This document shows positions 16,813 to 24,499 of a stretch of DNA of 64,000 nucleotides, piece by piece. The stretch is from Gilichinskyi gelida (GTDB lineage Bacteria > Acidobacteriota > Thermoanaerobaculia > Gp7-AA8). How positions within the stretch are numbered: the stretch's first letter is position 1; each line of letters opens with the position of its first letter. A program made the translations under genes and the position numbers. The notes under the pieces are model-generated. The model was not told the origin of the DNA and ran no database searches. It worked only from the letters and a program-made list of their open reading frames with translations. Location: positions 62,001-126,000 of the forward strand of contig JBBPII010000010.1 of the NCBI GenBank assembly GCA_038040385.1, given 5' to 3'.

Positions 16813-18480
16813 TTACGGGTTCGAATACGGCGGCAGTGTGCCCGTGCCGCAGTTGTTGCCCGCGGTGAACGGAACCGGGCAAACCAGCGGACCGGTACGC
16901 TGACTCTGCGGAGCGATGACCGCGCCCGAGAGTTCGGCGTTGGTGCAGCCGTTGCCAAGCCACGCTGCGTCGAAGTCAACCGCCAGGCGGTTGGCGCCGA
17001 TGGAGCCGTACATGGAGACGATCACCCAGTTCTGGCTGGTGGTACGCGAGCCGCGCGCCGGCGGAACCGCAGTACCGACCGTGCCGAAGCCCGCGCGCTG
17101 CGCCGTGTAGGCCGCAACCTGGCCGCTGGCACCAGTGGAGGCGTTGCTGAGATTCAGGTACATCCAGCCGCCGAGATCAAGACCGGTGAGGACCGGGAAC
17201 GTGCTCGCGGTGGTGGCGTTACGGGAAGTCTCAGGCAGCGTGATGCTGGCCGTCGGGCAAGGCGACACGCAGTTCAACACGCCGAAGCCGTAGGAGTTCT
17301 CGTGCTCGTCGAACCGGACGATGCTGGTGATGAGCAGAGCGCTGTTGGCGGCGTACGTGCTGCAGGTGAGGCTGTTGTTGGTCACGCCTTCACGCCAGAT
17401 CTTGTAGTCAGTCGCGAAGTTCGCCGTGCCACCCTGGATGTAGCGGGCAGCGAAGAGGCTCGGCAGCGGCTGACGGCGGTCCCACGTCGGGGTGAGGCCG
17501 GTGTAGCGATCGTAGAAGGTAAACGGCAGGTTCGTCGGGACGATGACGGAACCGCCCGGATGGGCGCCGGAGACGCCACCCTCAGGAACGGCGCGGATGT
17601 GCACCATCGGGTTGCCCTGCGCGTCGAACGCGCCGGCCACACCGCCGCCCGCGGGCGTCGGTCCGATCTGCTGGTAGTCGCCGATCAGGGTGTTGTCGAA
17701 CAGCATGGCGCCTGCCGTACCGGAGTAGTAGCCGGCGTCGGTCGGGAGCTGCTGCGAGCAGTAGGACACGACGTCGACGGTCACATATCCGATCGCGCGC
17801 GTTCCATGGTCGTTACCGATCCGGGTCGTTCCGCACGTCGCCGCGCTGGAGACGTAGCCGACGCCGGTGGTCAGAGCATTCCTGATCGCCAAGGCCAGAT
17901 CGGGGAAGATCGTGCCCGGGAGACCGGTGCACGAGCTGCGCACGTCGAAGCCGCCGGTGAGGATGAAGTTCGGGTTCGAGGTGTTGCTCAGCGGCGTGGC
18001 ACCGGTGGTGGAGCCCGCCGGCTGCGGCGAGCCCGGAACCGTGGTGATGCTGGTGCCGGCCGGAGTACCCTGAACGATGATTCCACGAGCGATGACGTCG
18101 AACAGGTTGATGCCCTGAACGTCGTAACCGGTCAGGAAGACGTTGAAGTCGAGGACCGGGAACGACCAGTCGGTCCACACCGTCACGTGAGCGATCTGCG
18201 GATACCGGCTCGTGTTCGTGATGGTGAACAGAGTGTTCGCGCCGGCGCCTGCGGCACCGGCCGTCTCGACTTCAAAAAACGGAAGCAACAACGTCGCGGC
18301 CGGCGTCACGCCGATGTCGCACGTATCGTTGTTGTTGGTGGAGGTCGGCAGAAGCCCGTTCGAGAAGGTCAGTTCGGGGCTCGGGACCAGCGCGGTGGTG
18401 CTGATGTTGCGCTGGACCGCGAACGCCGATCCCGCCATCAGGAGGGTCGCCGCCATCGCCAAGACCAAAAATTTTTTCAT
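16813..18480 (-). CDS. Secreted protein of unknown function
   Basis: The 555-residue product has a clear signal peptide (MKKFLVLAMAATLLMAGSAFA). The mature part is beta-rich and Gly/Ser/Thr/Pro-rich, with eight or so scattered cysteines (for example SSCTGLPG, SAATCG, CVSPCP, GNGCTN, NNCGTG) that could form disulfides. Segments such as TLLLPFFEVE, TLFTITNTSRYPQIAHVTVWTDWS and FNVFLTGYD resemble a family of exported proteins seen in Acidobacteria-like genomes with no known activity. A ribosome binding site AGGAGAA is 5 bases before the ATG. A promoter (TTGACT-17-TACTGT) lies about 120 bases upstream and a strong terminator follows, so it is a single-gene unit, probably well expressed. Confidence 0.8.
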   Translation of the reverse strand: MKKFLVLAMAATLLMAGSAFAVQRNISTTALVPSPELTFSNGLLPTSTNNNDTCDIGVTPAATLLLPFFEVETAGAAGAGANTLFTITNTSRYPQIAHVTVWTDWSFPVLDFNVFLTGYDVQGINLFDVIARGIIVQGTPAGTSITTVPGSPQPAGSTTGATPLSNTSNPNFILTGGFDVRSSCTGLPGTIFPDLALAIRNALTTGVGYVSSAATCGTTRIGNDHGTRAIGYVTVDVVSYCSQQLPTDAGYYSGTAGAMLFDNTLIGDYQQIGPTPAGGGVAGAFDAQGNPMVHIRAVPEGGVSGAHPGGSVIVPTNLPFTFYDRYTGLTPTWDRRQPLPSLFAARYIQGGTANFATDYKIWREGVTNNSLTCSTYAANSALLITSIVRFDEHENSYGFGVLNCVSPCPTASITLPETSRNATTASTFPVLTGLDLGGWMYLNLSNASTGASGQVAAYTAQRAGFGTVGTAVPPARGSRTTSQNWVIVSMYGSIGANRLAVDFDAAWLGNGCTNAELSGAVIAPQSQRTGPLVCPVPFTAGNNCGTGTLPPYSNP

Positions 18481-18600
18481 GTTGTTCTCCTACACATCGA
18501 ATGTTCAGAAATTTATGAACGATCCACGGTCACCCTCGCTCGACGATACGATCACCTCCCGCGTCAGATTTTGATCTCTTCAATCGTGTCAATTGCGCTA

Positions 18601-18629
18601 ACAGTATGGTCAACTCTTCGAGAAGTCAA
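18601..18629 (-). promoter_or_regulatory. Sigma-70-like promoter of the secreted protein gene
   Basis: On the minus strand, TTGACT (18629-18624), a 17-base spacer and TACTGT (18606-18601). The predicted RNA start near 18594 gives a leader of about 114 bases. The 363-base gap 18481-18843 holds this promoter, AT-rich leader sequence and a weak hairpin (18805-18827) after the FG-GAP gene; I see nothing else in it. Confidence 0.55.
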
Positions 18630-18804
18630 GACCTCGGCCATGATTTTATGTGGTTACGTCATAGCCGATGGCGACGATTTGCGGGGGATCATATCAAAAC
18701 GCCCTGCTGAAACAACCACCAATCGTGCGCATGACCAAAAGCCCGGCCGTTGTGGGGCGTGCATGATCGATACCGGCGCAGCGCAAGCGGGAGGGAACGA
18801 AGAA

Positions 18805-18827
18805 GCGGGTGAGCGGCGCCCACCCGC
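18805..18827 (-). terminator. Weak hairpin after the FG-GAP protein gene
   Basis: Seven-base arms gcgggtg and cacccgc around a nine-base loop, 17 bases after the stop at 18844. There is no T-run on the minus strand, so termination is uncertain. Confidence 0.3.
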
Positions 18828-18843
18828 CAGAGGTTCGTTTCGG

Positions 18844-20634
18844 CTACTTCGAGGCTTTCATCTCCGCCGCGCTCTTCACGCCGCGGTTGAGGAACACCTT
18901 GATGGAGCCGGCCTGGTTCTTCTCGGTGATGCGAAGGAAGTCTTGGCGGCGGATCTCCATGCTCTCGTACATCACGATGACGTCGGGTCTGCCGTCTCGA
19001 TTCAGGTCTGCGACTTTGATGTCGTAGAGGTTGTTCTCCGCGATGGTCAGCCCCTCGACGCGCAGGCGCGTGAAGTTGCCCTTGCCGTCGCCGAGAAGGA
19101 TGACCGCCTCGCGCTGCTCCGGCTCTTCGCGCGTGAAGATCACGTCGAGTTTGCCGTCGCCATTGAAATCGGCGCTGGCCACTCCGTGGACGCCTGCGTG
19201 ACCGCTCCACCGCATGATTGGAATGCGCTTGAGGCCGCTCTTGGTGAAGACCAGCCGATCGATATTCGTCAGTTCGGTGATCGGCGGTGTGGCGACGGTG
19301 CGGGTTTCGAGCTCGGTGGGCCAAAAGCGCGCGTACGAGATGATCGCCTCGTCGCTGGCGCGCGCGAACTTCCCGACCGTGCTGGCGAGAAAGTACGAAT
19401 GTGCCGGGATGGTGTCGCCGTCGGTGACCAGGACGTTCCACTTCTTCGGGCCGTCGCTCAGATGGACGACCTGGGTCGCGCTGAAGAAGACGCTGGAGGC
19501 AATGAAGTCGGGATAACGATCCCCGTTGAAGTTGCCGACCGACAGCCAGTCGCCGCCGATCTTCGTCTCCGGATCGACCACGTCGACTCCCTCCCACGCC
19601 ATCCCCTTCTTGCGGTTCAGATATACCCGGACCTTTCCGTAGGGATGCTCGGTGTCCAGGGCGGTGGGACCCTCGTGGCTGGCGATGATGTCCGGCAACC
19701 GGTCTCCGTCGACATCCGCCATCACCACGCGGCGCGTCGGGAAGTCGCGCGGCAGTCCCTCGGTCGATTCGGTGAAGGTTCCCTTGCCGTCGCCGAGGAA
19801 GACGTAGATGCCGTTGAGGTGGACGGCGAAGGCGAGATCCATGTGGCCGTCTTTGTTGACGTCGGCCGCGGCGACGCCGCCGTAATCGAGGGTGTGCGGC
19901 CACCGGACGCTGGTCCATGTGCGCCAGCGACCCTTGCCGTCGCCGAGAAAGATCTGCGGCGAGCCGTTGCCCTTGCGCTCGGGCGGCGTGATGAGATCGG
20001 GGAATCCGTCGCCGTTCATGTCGGCGACGGTGAGCGAATTGCGCCACGATCCGCCCTGGGGCAAACCGTCGGACGATTCGACGAAGCTGATGGTCTTGCC
20101 GCTGTCGGGTGGCGTGAGCGCGGTGAACTGCGGCCGCACTTGGACGAAATACGCGATGTCCTCTTTGCTGAAGCGCGGCGCCGACGGCGCCTTCGCGGCC
20201 ACTTCTTCCTTCATCTGCGTCGGGTCGATGTCGGGCATCCAGCACCAGACGTACCTGTCGTTCTGCTGATAGATCTCGTACGGGAAATTCACCATGCCCA
20301 AGGGACGGACGTAGTTTCCGTCCTGCGCGTCGTACACCGCCAGCCGCCGCTCGAACTTCAAGATGCGGAACGACTTGCCGAATCGCCAGAAATGCTTGCT
20401 CGGATCGGGATCGAGACCGGGATCCTCGGCGGTGCCCAAACGTGCCAAGCGCTGCTCCGGTGTCTCAGGGCGAACGAACTGCGGCATCCCGCCGTCCGGA
20501 ATCGCCGCCGAGACCTGCGCGGCTGCATTTGTCGCCGGCGCCGGCTTGGGCGCCGAACCCTTCTGCGCGAGCGCAGCCGAGGCGGTCATCGCCGCCACGG
20601 TGAGAACAACAATCGAAAACTTCCTAACGAGCAT
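18844..20634 (-). CDS. Secreted FG-GAP/VCBS-repeat beta-propeller protein
   Basis: A 596-residue protein with a signal peptide ending SAALA-Q. From ~180 on it carries at least six FG-GAP/VCBS blades, each with a calcium-loop signature: DMNGDGFPD, DVNKDGHMD, DVDGDRLPD, NFNGDRYPD, DFNGDGKLD and DLNRDGRPD. LGDGKG strands lie between several of them. This is the integrin-alpha-like propeller found in many exported bacterial proteins, binding calcium and some unknown ligand. The N-terminal 170 residues hold a Trp/Tyr-rich unit unlike a blade. The ribosome binding site AGGAG precedes the ATG by 7 bases. It lies 34 bases after the Wzm-like gene on the same strand and may share its transcript. Confidence 0.88.
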   Translation of the reverse strand: MLVRKFSIVVLTVAAMTASAALAQKGSAPKPAPATNAAAQVSAAIPDGGMPQFVRPETPEQRLARLGTAEDPGLDPDPSKHFWRFGKSFRILKFERRLAVYDAQDGNYVRPLGMVNFPYEIYQQNDRYVWCWMPDIDPTQMKEEVAAKAPSAPRFSKEDIAYFVQVRPQFTALTPPDSGKTISFVESSDGLPQGGSWRNSLTVADMNGDGFPDLITPPERKGNGSPQIFLGDGKGRWRTWTSVRWPHTLDYGGVAAADVNKDGHMDLAFAVHLNGIYVFLGDGKGTFTESTEGLPRDFPTRRVVMADVDGDRLPDIIASHEGPTALDTEHPYGKVRVYLNRKKGMAWEGVDVVDPETKIGGDWLSVGNFNGDRYPDFIASSVFFSATQVVHLSDGPKKWNVLVTDGDTIPAHSYFLASTVGKFARASDEAIISYARFWPTELETRTVATPPITELTNIDRLVFTKSGLKRIPIMRWSGHAGVHGVASADFNGDGKLDVIFTREEPEQREAVILLGDGKGNFTRLRVEGLTIAENNLYDIKVADLNRDGRPDVIVMYESMEIRRQDFLRITEKNQAGSIKVFLNRGVKSAAEMKASK

Positions 20635-20668
20635 GAAAATCTCCTAACGATGAGTTGAGGTGTCGGAC

Positions 20669-21502
20669 TCAGATGAGGTCCGCCAGCGTGGGCTGAGCGC
20701 GTCGAAAGAACAGCAGCCCGCCCGAAAACACCGCGGCGGCAACTGCCACAAGGAATACGAGCGAGCCCGCGCCAGGTAACGCAGACGAGAGCAGGGCGCT
20801 GCGAAACAAACCCACCAGGGGCGTCATCGGATTCCAGATGAAAAACTTTTCGAAGCGTCCGGCCACCGGATAGAGGATGGGGCTGAGGTAGAAAATCACC
20901 GAGAGCAGAAAGCTGATGATCGGCATCAGATCGCGGAAGAAAACGTAGATCGCCGCCAGGAACCAGCCGATCCCCACCTGCACCACGAACTGCAGCGCGA
21001 GCGCCAGCGGCAGCAGCCACGCCAGACGCGGCGGCGCGCCTCGCACGATGAGAAATCCGGTGAACAGCACCAGGGCGATGATCTCGAAGATCAGCGCCGA
21101 GGCGTTCGGCACCACCACCAGGAGCTCGCTTCGGAAGGCCAGCCGCCTCACCATCGGGGCGTTCTCCACGATGCTGGTCGTCGAGCGGATCAGCCCTTCG
21201 TTGATGCCGAGCCACGGGAGGAGGCCGGCGATCAGGAAGTGGATGTAGTTGCCCTGTCCGGTGGCCGGTCCCCGGATGAACATGTAGGTGAAGACGAACC
21301 AATAGAGGATGACCAGGCTCAGCGGCTGGAGGACGGCCCAGAAGACGCCGAGGGCGGAGCCGGTGAATCGGGCGCGGAAGTCGCGCTTGACGAGCTCCCG
21401 CAGGAGGTGGACATTTTTAACCGTTTTCCGGACTCCTCCGTACTTGACATAGTCGAGTACTGCCCGTAGATTGGGCCGTGCAGCTTCTTGTCGGTATAGC
21501 AT
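20669..21502 (-). CDS. ABC-2 type polysaccharide export permease (Wzm-like)
   Basis: A 277-residue inner-membrane protein with a cytoplasmic N-terminus (LLRELVKRDFRARFTGSALG, the hallmark start of Wzm/TagG permeases), then six hydrophobic helices: WAVLQPLSLVILYWFVF, then IHFLIAGLLPWL, LIFEIIALVLFTGFLI, LLPLALALQFVVQVGIGW, IISFLLSVIFYLSPILY and a final one near the C-terminus. The family exports lipid-linked polysaccharide with a Wzt ATPase; the only candidate ATPase here is at 11233-12447. I chose ATG 21502 because the total length then fits the family. Upstream codons belong to the divergent regulator gene. The promoter of that regulator lies inside the first 60 bases of this gene, so the two units may interfere. 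Confidence 0.85.
   Translation of the reverse strand: MLYRQEAARPNLRAVLDYVKYGGVRKTVKNVHLLRELVKRDFRARFTGSALGVFWAVLQPLSLVILYWFVFTYMFIRGPATGQGNYIHFLIAGLLPWLGINEGLIRSTTSIVENAPMVRRLAFRSELLVVVPNASALIFEIIALVLFTGFLIVRGAPPRLAWLLPLALALQFVVQVGIGWFLAAIYVFFRDLMPIISFLLSVIFYLSPILYPVAGRFEKFFIWNPMTPLVGLFRSALLSSALPGAGSLVFLVAVAAAVFSGGLLFFRRAQPTLADLI
21444..21472 (+). promoter_or_regulatory. Promoter of the XRE-TPR operon, inside the Wzm-like coding region
   Basis: TTGACA (21444-21449), a 17-base spacer and TAGATT (21467-21472). RNA would start near 21479, leaving a leader of about 46 bases before the ATG at 21525. It is the best sigma-70 match on the plus strand of the window and lies in the divergently read permease gene. 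Confidence 0.65.
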
Positions 21503-21524
21503 AAAACACGTACCAAGTCCGCGA

Positions 21525-21887
21525 ATGGCAAAACCCGCCCAACTCGAGCTCGTCGGCCGAAAGATCCGGCAACTCCGCCGCCAGCGCAAGCTGACGCAGG
21601 TGGAGCTCGCCGAGCGCATCGGGATCCATCAGTCCGATCTGTCGCGGATGGAGCAGGGAGAGTACAAAGTCGGTCTCGACACCCTGCTGAAGATCCTCGG
21701 CACGTTCGACCTCAGCATCGGTGACTTCTTCGAAGAAGGGAACCGCACCGAATCGGTTATCCAGAAGTACAGCATCCTGAGCCCGTCGGCGCAGCGCGAA
21801 GTGGACAGCTTCATCGAGTTCAAGCGGCGCCAGGAAGAGGGAAGCTGGGATTCAGACGAGGGGGATGGCGAGGGTGGCGATGTCTGA
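21525..21887 (+). CDS. XRE-family helix-turn-helix regulator
   Basis: A 120-residue protein: residues ~9-63 are a Cro/CI-type HTH (LVGRKIRQLRRQRKLTQVEL, ERIGIHQSDLSRMEQGEYKV, LLKILGTFDLSIGDFFEE). The C-terminal ~50 residues are acidic and helical (FIEFKRRQEEGSWDSDEGDG), with no recognised sensor domain. It probably represses its own promoter or the divergent permease gene; only 22 bases separate the two start codons. It overlaps the TPR gene that follows, a pairing reminiscent of HTH-TPR regulators but split into two chains. Confidence 0.88.
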   Translation: MAKPAQLELVGRKIRQLRRQRKLTQVELAERIGIHQSDLSRMEQGEYKVGLDTLLKILGTFDLSIGDFFEEGNRTESVIQKYSILSPSAQREVDSFIEFKRRQEEGSWDSDEGDGEGGDV

Positions 21888-22755
21888 AAACCAAATCCAG
21901 GATCTCCGGCAGGAAGCGATGGTGCTGGTGCGCCGTCAGCAGTTCGATGAGGCGCTGGCGCTGTACGACGAGGCGCTGGCGATCGCCTCGGACGAAGAAA
22001 CGCGCGAGCTTCTCACCATCAACAAGGCCGACACACTGATCGGTCTCGAGCGCGGCGGGGCGGAAGTGCAGGCCCTCCCGATGATCCTGATGCGGCGCCG
22101 CAACGCGCATCACGCGTTCCTCGCGGCGTACGCGCTGATGTACAAGTTCCGCCTCTCGAACGACACCAAGCGCAGCATCTTCTACGGCCAGATCGCCCTC
22201 GACGCGGCGAAGGAAGCCGACAAGGCGTTCTGGAAGATCGCCGCGCTCAACGATCTCGGCATCGTCTACGGGATCGACTCGCAGTTCACCAACGCCATCG
22301 AGTGCTTCGAACAGGCCCTGACCTCCATGGACGCCGTTTCCGACTCCAGCGAGCAGGCGTTCAGCCGCGTGGCCGTCATCGGCAACCTCGGATACAACAA
22401 GCTCCTCATCCACGACACGGTGGAAGGACTGCGCCTGATGCACAGCGTGGTCGACGCCATCGAGTCGCAGAACCTCCGCGGCGAGTCGTACATCGACCTC
22501 TGCTACGGCTACCTCGATCTCGAGGACTACGAGAAAGCGCTGCACTACGGCGAGATCGGGTTGGAGCTGGCCACCGAAGAGCGCCAGATCCGCAACGCGC
22601 ACTACCTGCTCGGCGAAGCCGCGTACAAGCTGGGCAACATGGACAAAGCCGAGTTCCACTTCGATGAGCTGGCCCGTTACTACCCGCAGTTCCGAAACCT
22701 GAAGAGCCTTTTGTTCGCCATCGACATCCGTTCAATGCTGAATCTCAAGCTATGA
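21880..22755 (+). CDS. Tetratricopeptide-repeat protein
   Basis: The 291-residue, cytoplasmic, all-helical protein has about six TPR units: FDEALALYDEALAIASDEET, the FYGQIALDAAKEADKAFWKI unit, FTNAIECFEQALTSMD, the VEGLRLMHSVVDAIESQN unit, YEKALHYGEIGLELA and MDKAEFHFDELARYYP. TPRs bind proteins or peptides. The ATG at 21880 has AGGG 5 bases upstream; ATG 21865 is an alternative. It overlaps the XRE gene by 8 bases and the next gene by ATGA, so the three are one translation-coupled unit. By analogy to Rap/PlcR-type (RRNPP) regulators, the TPR chain may control the HTH protein; this is inference. Confidence 0.85.
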   Translation: MSENQIQDLRQEAMVLVRRQQFDEALALYDEALAIASDEETRELLTINKADTLIGLERGGAEVQALPMILMRRRNAHHAFLAAYALMYKFRLSNDTKRSIFYGQIALDAAKEADKAFWKIAALNDLGIVYGIDSQFTNAIECFEQALTSMDAVSDSSEQAFSRVAVIGNLGYNKLLIHDTVEGLRLMHSVVDAIESQNLRGESYIDLCYGYLDLEDYEKALHYGEIGLELATEERQIRNAHYLLGEAAYKLGNMDKAEFHFDELARYYPQFRNLKSLLFAIDIRSMLNLKL

Positions 22756-23762
22756 AACGACTCCTTCTCACGCTCGCGGTCATGCTGTTCGCCGGCGCGG
22801 CGTTCGCCGCGGTGGCCGACCGCGATGTGCTCATCACCAAGGCGGGAACGGTCTTCAGCATCGTCAGCGCGCCGTCCGCGGACGGCGTCAACGCGTCGCT
22901 GGCCCTGACCATCGAGTCGGGCAACACGATCACTCATTCGGTGCTTCCGGAGTCGATCGACAACGGCATCAACACCAGCCCGACGCTGGCGTACGACGTG
23001 GAGTCGGACACGCTCTTGGTCGTCTGGATGCGGATGCCCAACGCAGCCACGAGCGAGTTGCTGGTGGCCGCGTATCACGACGACAAGTGGCAGCCTGCCC
23101 TCGTCGTCGATGGGAAGCGGCCCTCGCTCCTGTACAACGTCAACGTCGGCATCACCCACCACGTGCAGCAGGTCCAGCGCGATGACTCGATCATCGACGC
23201 TGCGGCGCTGGTGCTTCACGCCGTATGGTGGGAAAGCGGCGCGGGACGGGAAGGCGCGCGCTACGCGGTGATGGGCGTCCAGAACGGCGCCATCTCCGAG
23301 CCCGACGTGCACGACATGTCCGAGTTCCTCGCGCGCACGAACACTGTCGAGGCGGACGTGAAATACGACCGCAACTTCCTGCGCCACGTGGCCCTACTCG
23401 AGGGGCCCTCGCCGGATGCCGTCGATGTTCTCTTCGGCGACCATGGAACGCATTCCTTCTACCGCACCACCCTGCGGCCGATCGCCAACGTCCGCATCCG
23501 CATTCCGGTCGGCGCGCGGCCCGGACCGCCGATCGCCGGACCGAAGAAGGCGCTGGGCGTCGACTGGACCGGCCGCACCGGCACACTGGTCTCGGATGAC
23601 GGCAAGACGATCATCTTCGTCAACGCCACCGACGAGAAACTGAGCTACCTGAAGTACGCCGACGGCAACTGGTCCTCGATGCAGCAGGTGACGCTGACCA
23701 AGCGGGTCACGGCCGAAGCGGCCATCGCCGCGCTGGCGAAGATGCTGGCCGCCGCCGAATAA
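22752..23762 (+). CDS. Exported protein, probable beta-propeller
   Basis: The 336-residue product has a signal peptide MKRLLLTLAVMLFAGAAFA-A. The mature region shows repeated strand patterns with aromatic and Asp/Asn turns (LAYDVESDTLLVVWMRMPN, LLVAAYHDDKWQPALVV, VLHAVWWESGAG, KTIIFVNATDEKLSYLKY), like a sialidase- or exo-alpha-sialidase-type propeller, but no Asp-box is intact enough to call an enzyme. It is the last gene of the XRE-TPR operon and is followed by a good terminator. It could be the exported effector or signal source of that regulatory pair; there is no direct evidence. Confidence 0.75.
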   Translation: MKRLLLTLAVMLFAGAAFAAVADRDVLITKAGTVFSIVSAPSADGVNASLALTIESGNTITHSVLPESIDNGINTSPTLAYDVESDTLLVVWMRMPNAATSELLVAAYHDDKWQPALVVDGKRPSLLYNVNVGITHHVQQVQRDDSIIDAAALVLHAVWWESGAGREGARYAVMGVQNGAISEPDVHDMSEFLARTNTVEADVKYDRNFLRHVALLEGPSPDAVDVLFGDHGTHSFYRTTLRPIANVRIRIPVGARPGPPIAGPKKALGVDWTGRTGTLVSDDGKTIIFVNATDEKLSYLKYADGNWSSMQQVTLTKRVTAEAAIAALAKMLAAAE

Positions 23763-23785
23763 ACACTCCGTTCGCCATCGGATGA

Positions 23786-23812
23786 AGAGCCGGCCGCGCG
23801 CCGGCTCTTTTC
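23786..23812 (+). terminator. Rho-independent terminator of the XRE-TPR-exported protein operon
   Basis: Ten-base perfect arms aagagccggc and gccggctctt around cgcgc, running into tttcgttt. It lies 23 bases after the stop and could also serve the convergent small gene 23822-23989. Confidence 0.85.
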
Positions 23813-23821
23813 GTTTGCGCC

Positions 23822-23989
23822 TCAGATGCGCGGTTTCGACTTCGTCACGGCGCTGATGATGCCGATGCCGAGCAGCGCCAGAGCCCCGAGGGCGATCCAT
23901 ACGGGCGGCGCACCCATCATCTTCGCCGCGATGGCCACGGCGGCAATCAGGATGATCCAGCCGACGAGAGCGAGGTTGAACCAGTTCAC
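23822..23989 (-). CDS. Small two-helix membrane protein
   Basis: A 55-residue protein with two hydrophobic stretches (FNLALVGWIILIAAVAIAA and VWIALGALALLGIGIISAV) and a basic C-terminus (TKSKPRI). The GTG start at 23989 is fixed by a perfect AAGGAGG at 24003-23997, seven bases upstream. A longer open frame continuing upstream has no such signal and runs through the decayed atpE copy. The function is unknown. It lies downstream of a terminator hairpin, so it probably has its own promoter. Confidence 0.7.
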   Translation of the reverse strand: MNWFNLALVGWIILIAAVAIAAKMMGAPPVWIALGALALLGIGIISAVTKSKPRI

Positions 23990-24050
23990 AGCGATACCTC
24001 CTTGGACGTGCTCAGCAACGGCGATGCCCGCGAAGGTTCGAGCGCATACG

Positions 24051-24076
24051 AAAAGGCCCGGCGTCGCCGCCGGGCC
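24051..24076 (-). terminator. Terminator after the atpE-like fragment (duplicate of 25506-25532)
   Basis: Arms ggcccggcg and cgccgggcc with a tcgc loop, followed on the minus strand by TTTT. The hairpin and the flanking gtgga-cgattcg sequence are nearly identical to the terminator of the intact atpE gene. Confidence 0.75.
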
Positions 24077-24102
24077 GTGGATTCGATTCGCTGCGTCGCG
24101 GC

Positions 24103-24255
24103 CTATCTGAAGAGCGCGAGCAAGGCGAGAACCAGGGCGTAGATGACCAGCGACTCGATCAGTGCGAGGCCGATGATCATCGAGCCGCGGATCGCCGGCG
24201 CGGCGCTCGGGTTGCGGGCGATGCCTTCGAGCGCGGCGGCGATGGCACGCGCCTG
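24103..24255 (-). pseudogene. Decayed 3' fragment of an ATP synthase c-subunit gene
   Basis: The minus strand encodes ARAIAAALEGIARNPSAAPA followed by IRGSMIIGLALIESLVIYAL and VLALLALFR, then TAG. It matches residues ~58-100 of the intact AtpE at 25560-25883, including the proton/sodium-binding Glu in LIESLVIY. The first 57 residues are missing: the reading frame meets TGA at 24264-24262, and the sequence beyond is unrelated. The copy differs from the intact gene at roughly one base in six and carries its own copy of the terminator, so it is an old tandem duplication broken at its 5' side. No start codon or ribosome binding site serves it. Confidence 0.85.
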
Positions 24256-24499
24256 ACGGCATCAAGGTGAACGACGCCTCGACGAACGACCATTGGAATC
24301 CGTCGATCGACTGCGATAGATTGACTTGAGAACTTCGATACCGACATTCAGGCTGGGTATGCCGGCTCCGACCCCACGCGGTTGCGCCCAAGAGCGACGG
24401 CCGACGAATGCTAGGCGATACTTTGGGAACTGGAGCTGGATCGACGGTATGGTTCACGGCGTACCCGAGGATCTACTAGGCGACGAACACCGGTGATAT

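Noticed and set aside
17302..20658. A 1118-codon plus-strand open frame
   Set aside because: It is antisense to two clear exported-protein genes, has Arg/Asp/Val-rich composition typical of the opposite strand of high-GC genes, and has no domain or ribosome binding site.
11233..21502. Wzt and Wzm genes as one operon
   Set aside because: Three large exported-protein genes with their own terminators and promoters separate them; functional pairing is likely but co-transcription is not.
23822..24457. A single 211-codon minus-strand gene
   Set aside because: The upstream part runs through the decayed atpE copy and a terminator hairpin in the wrong frame; a perfect AAGGAGG fixes the start of a 55-residue gene at 23989.
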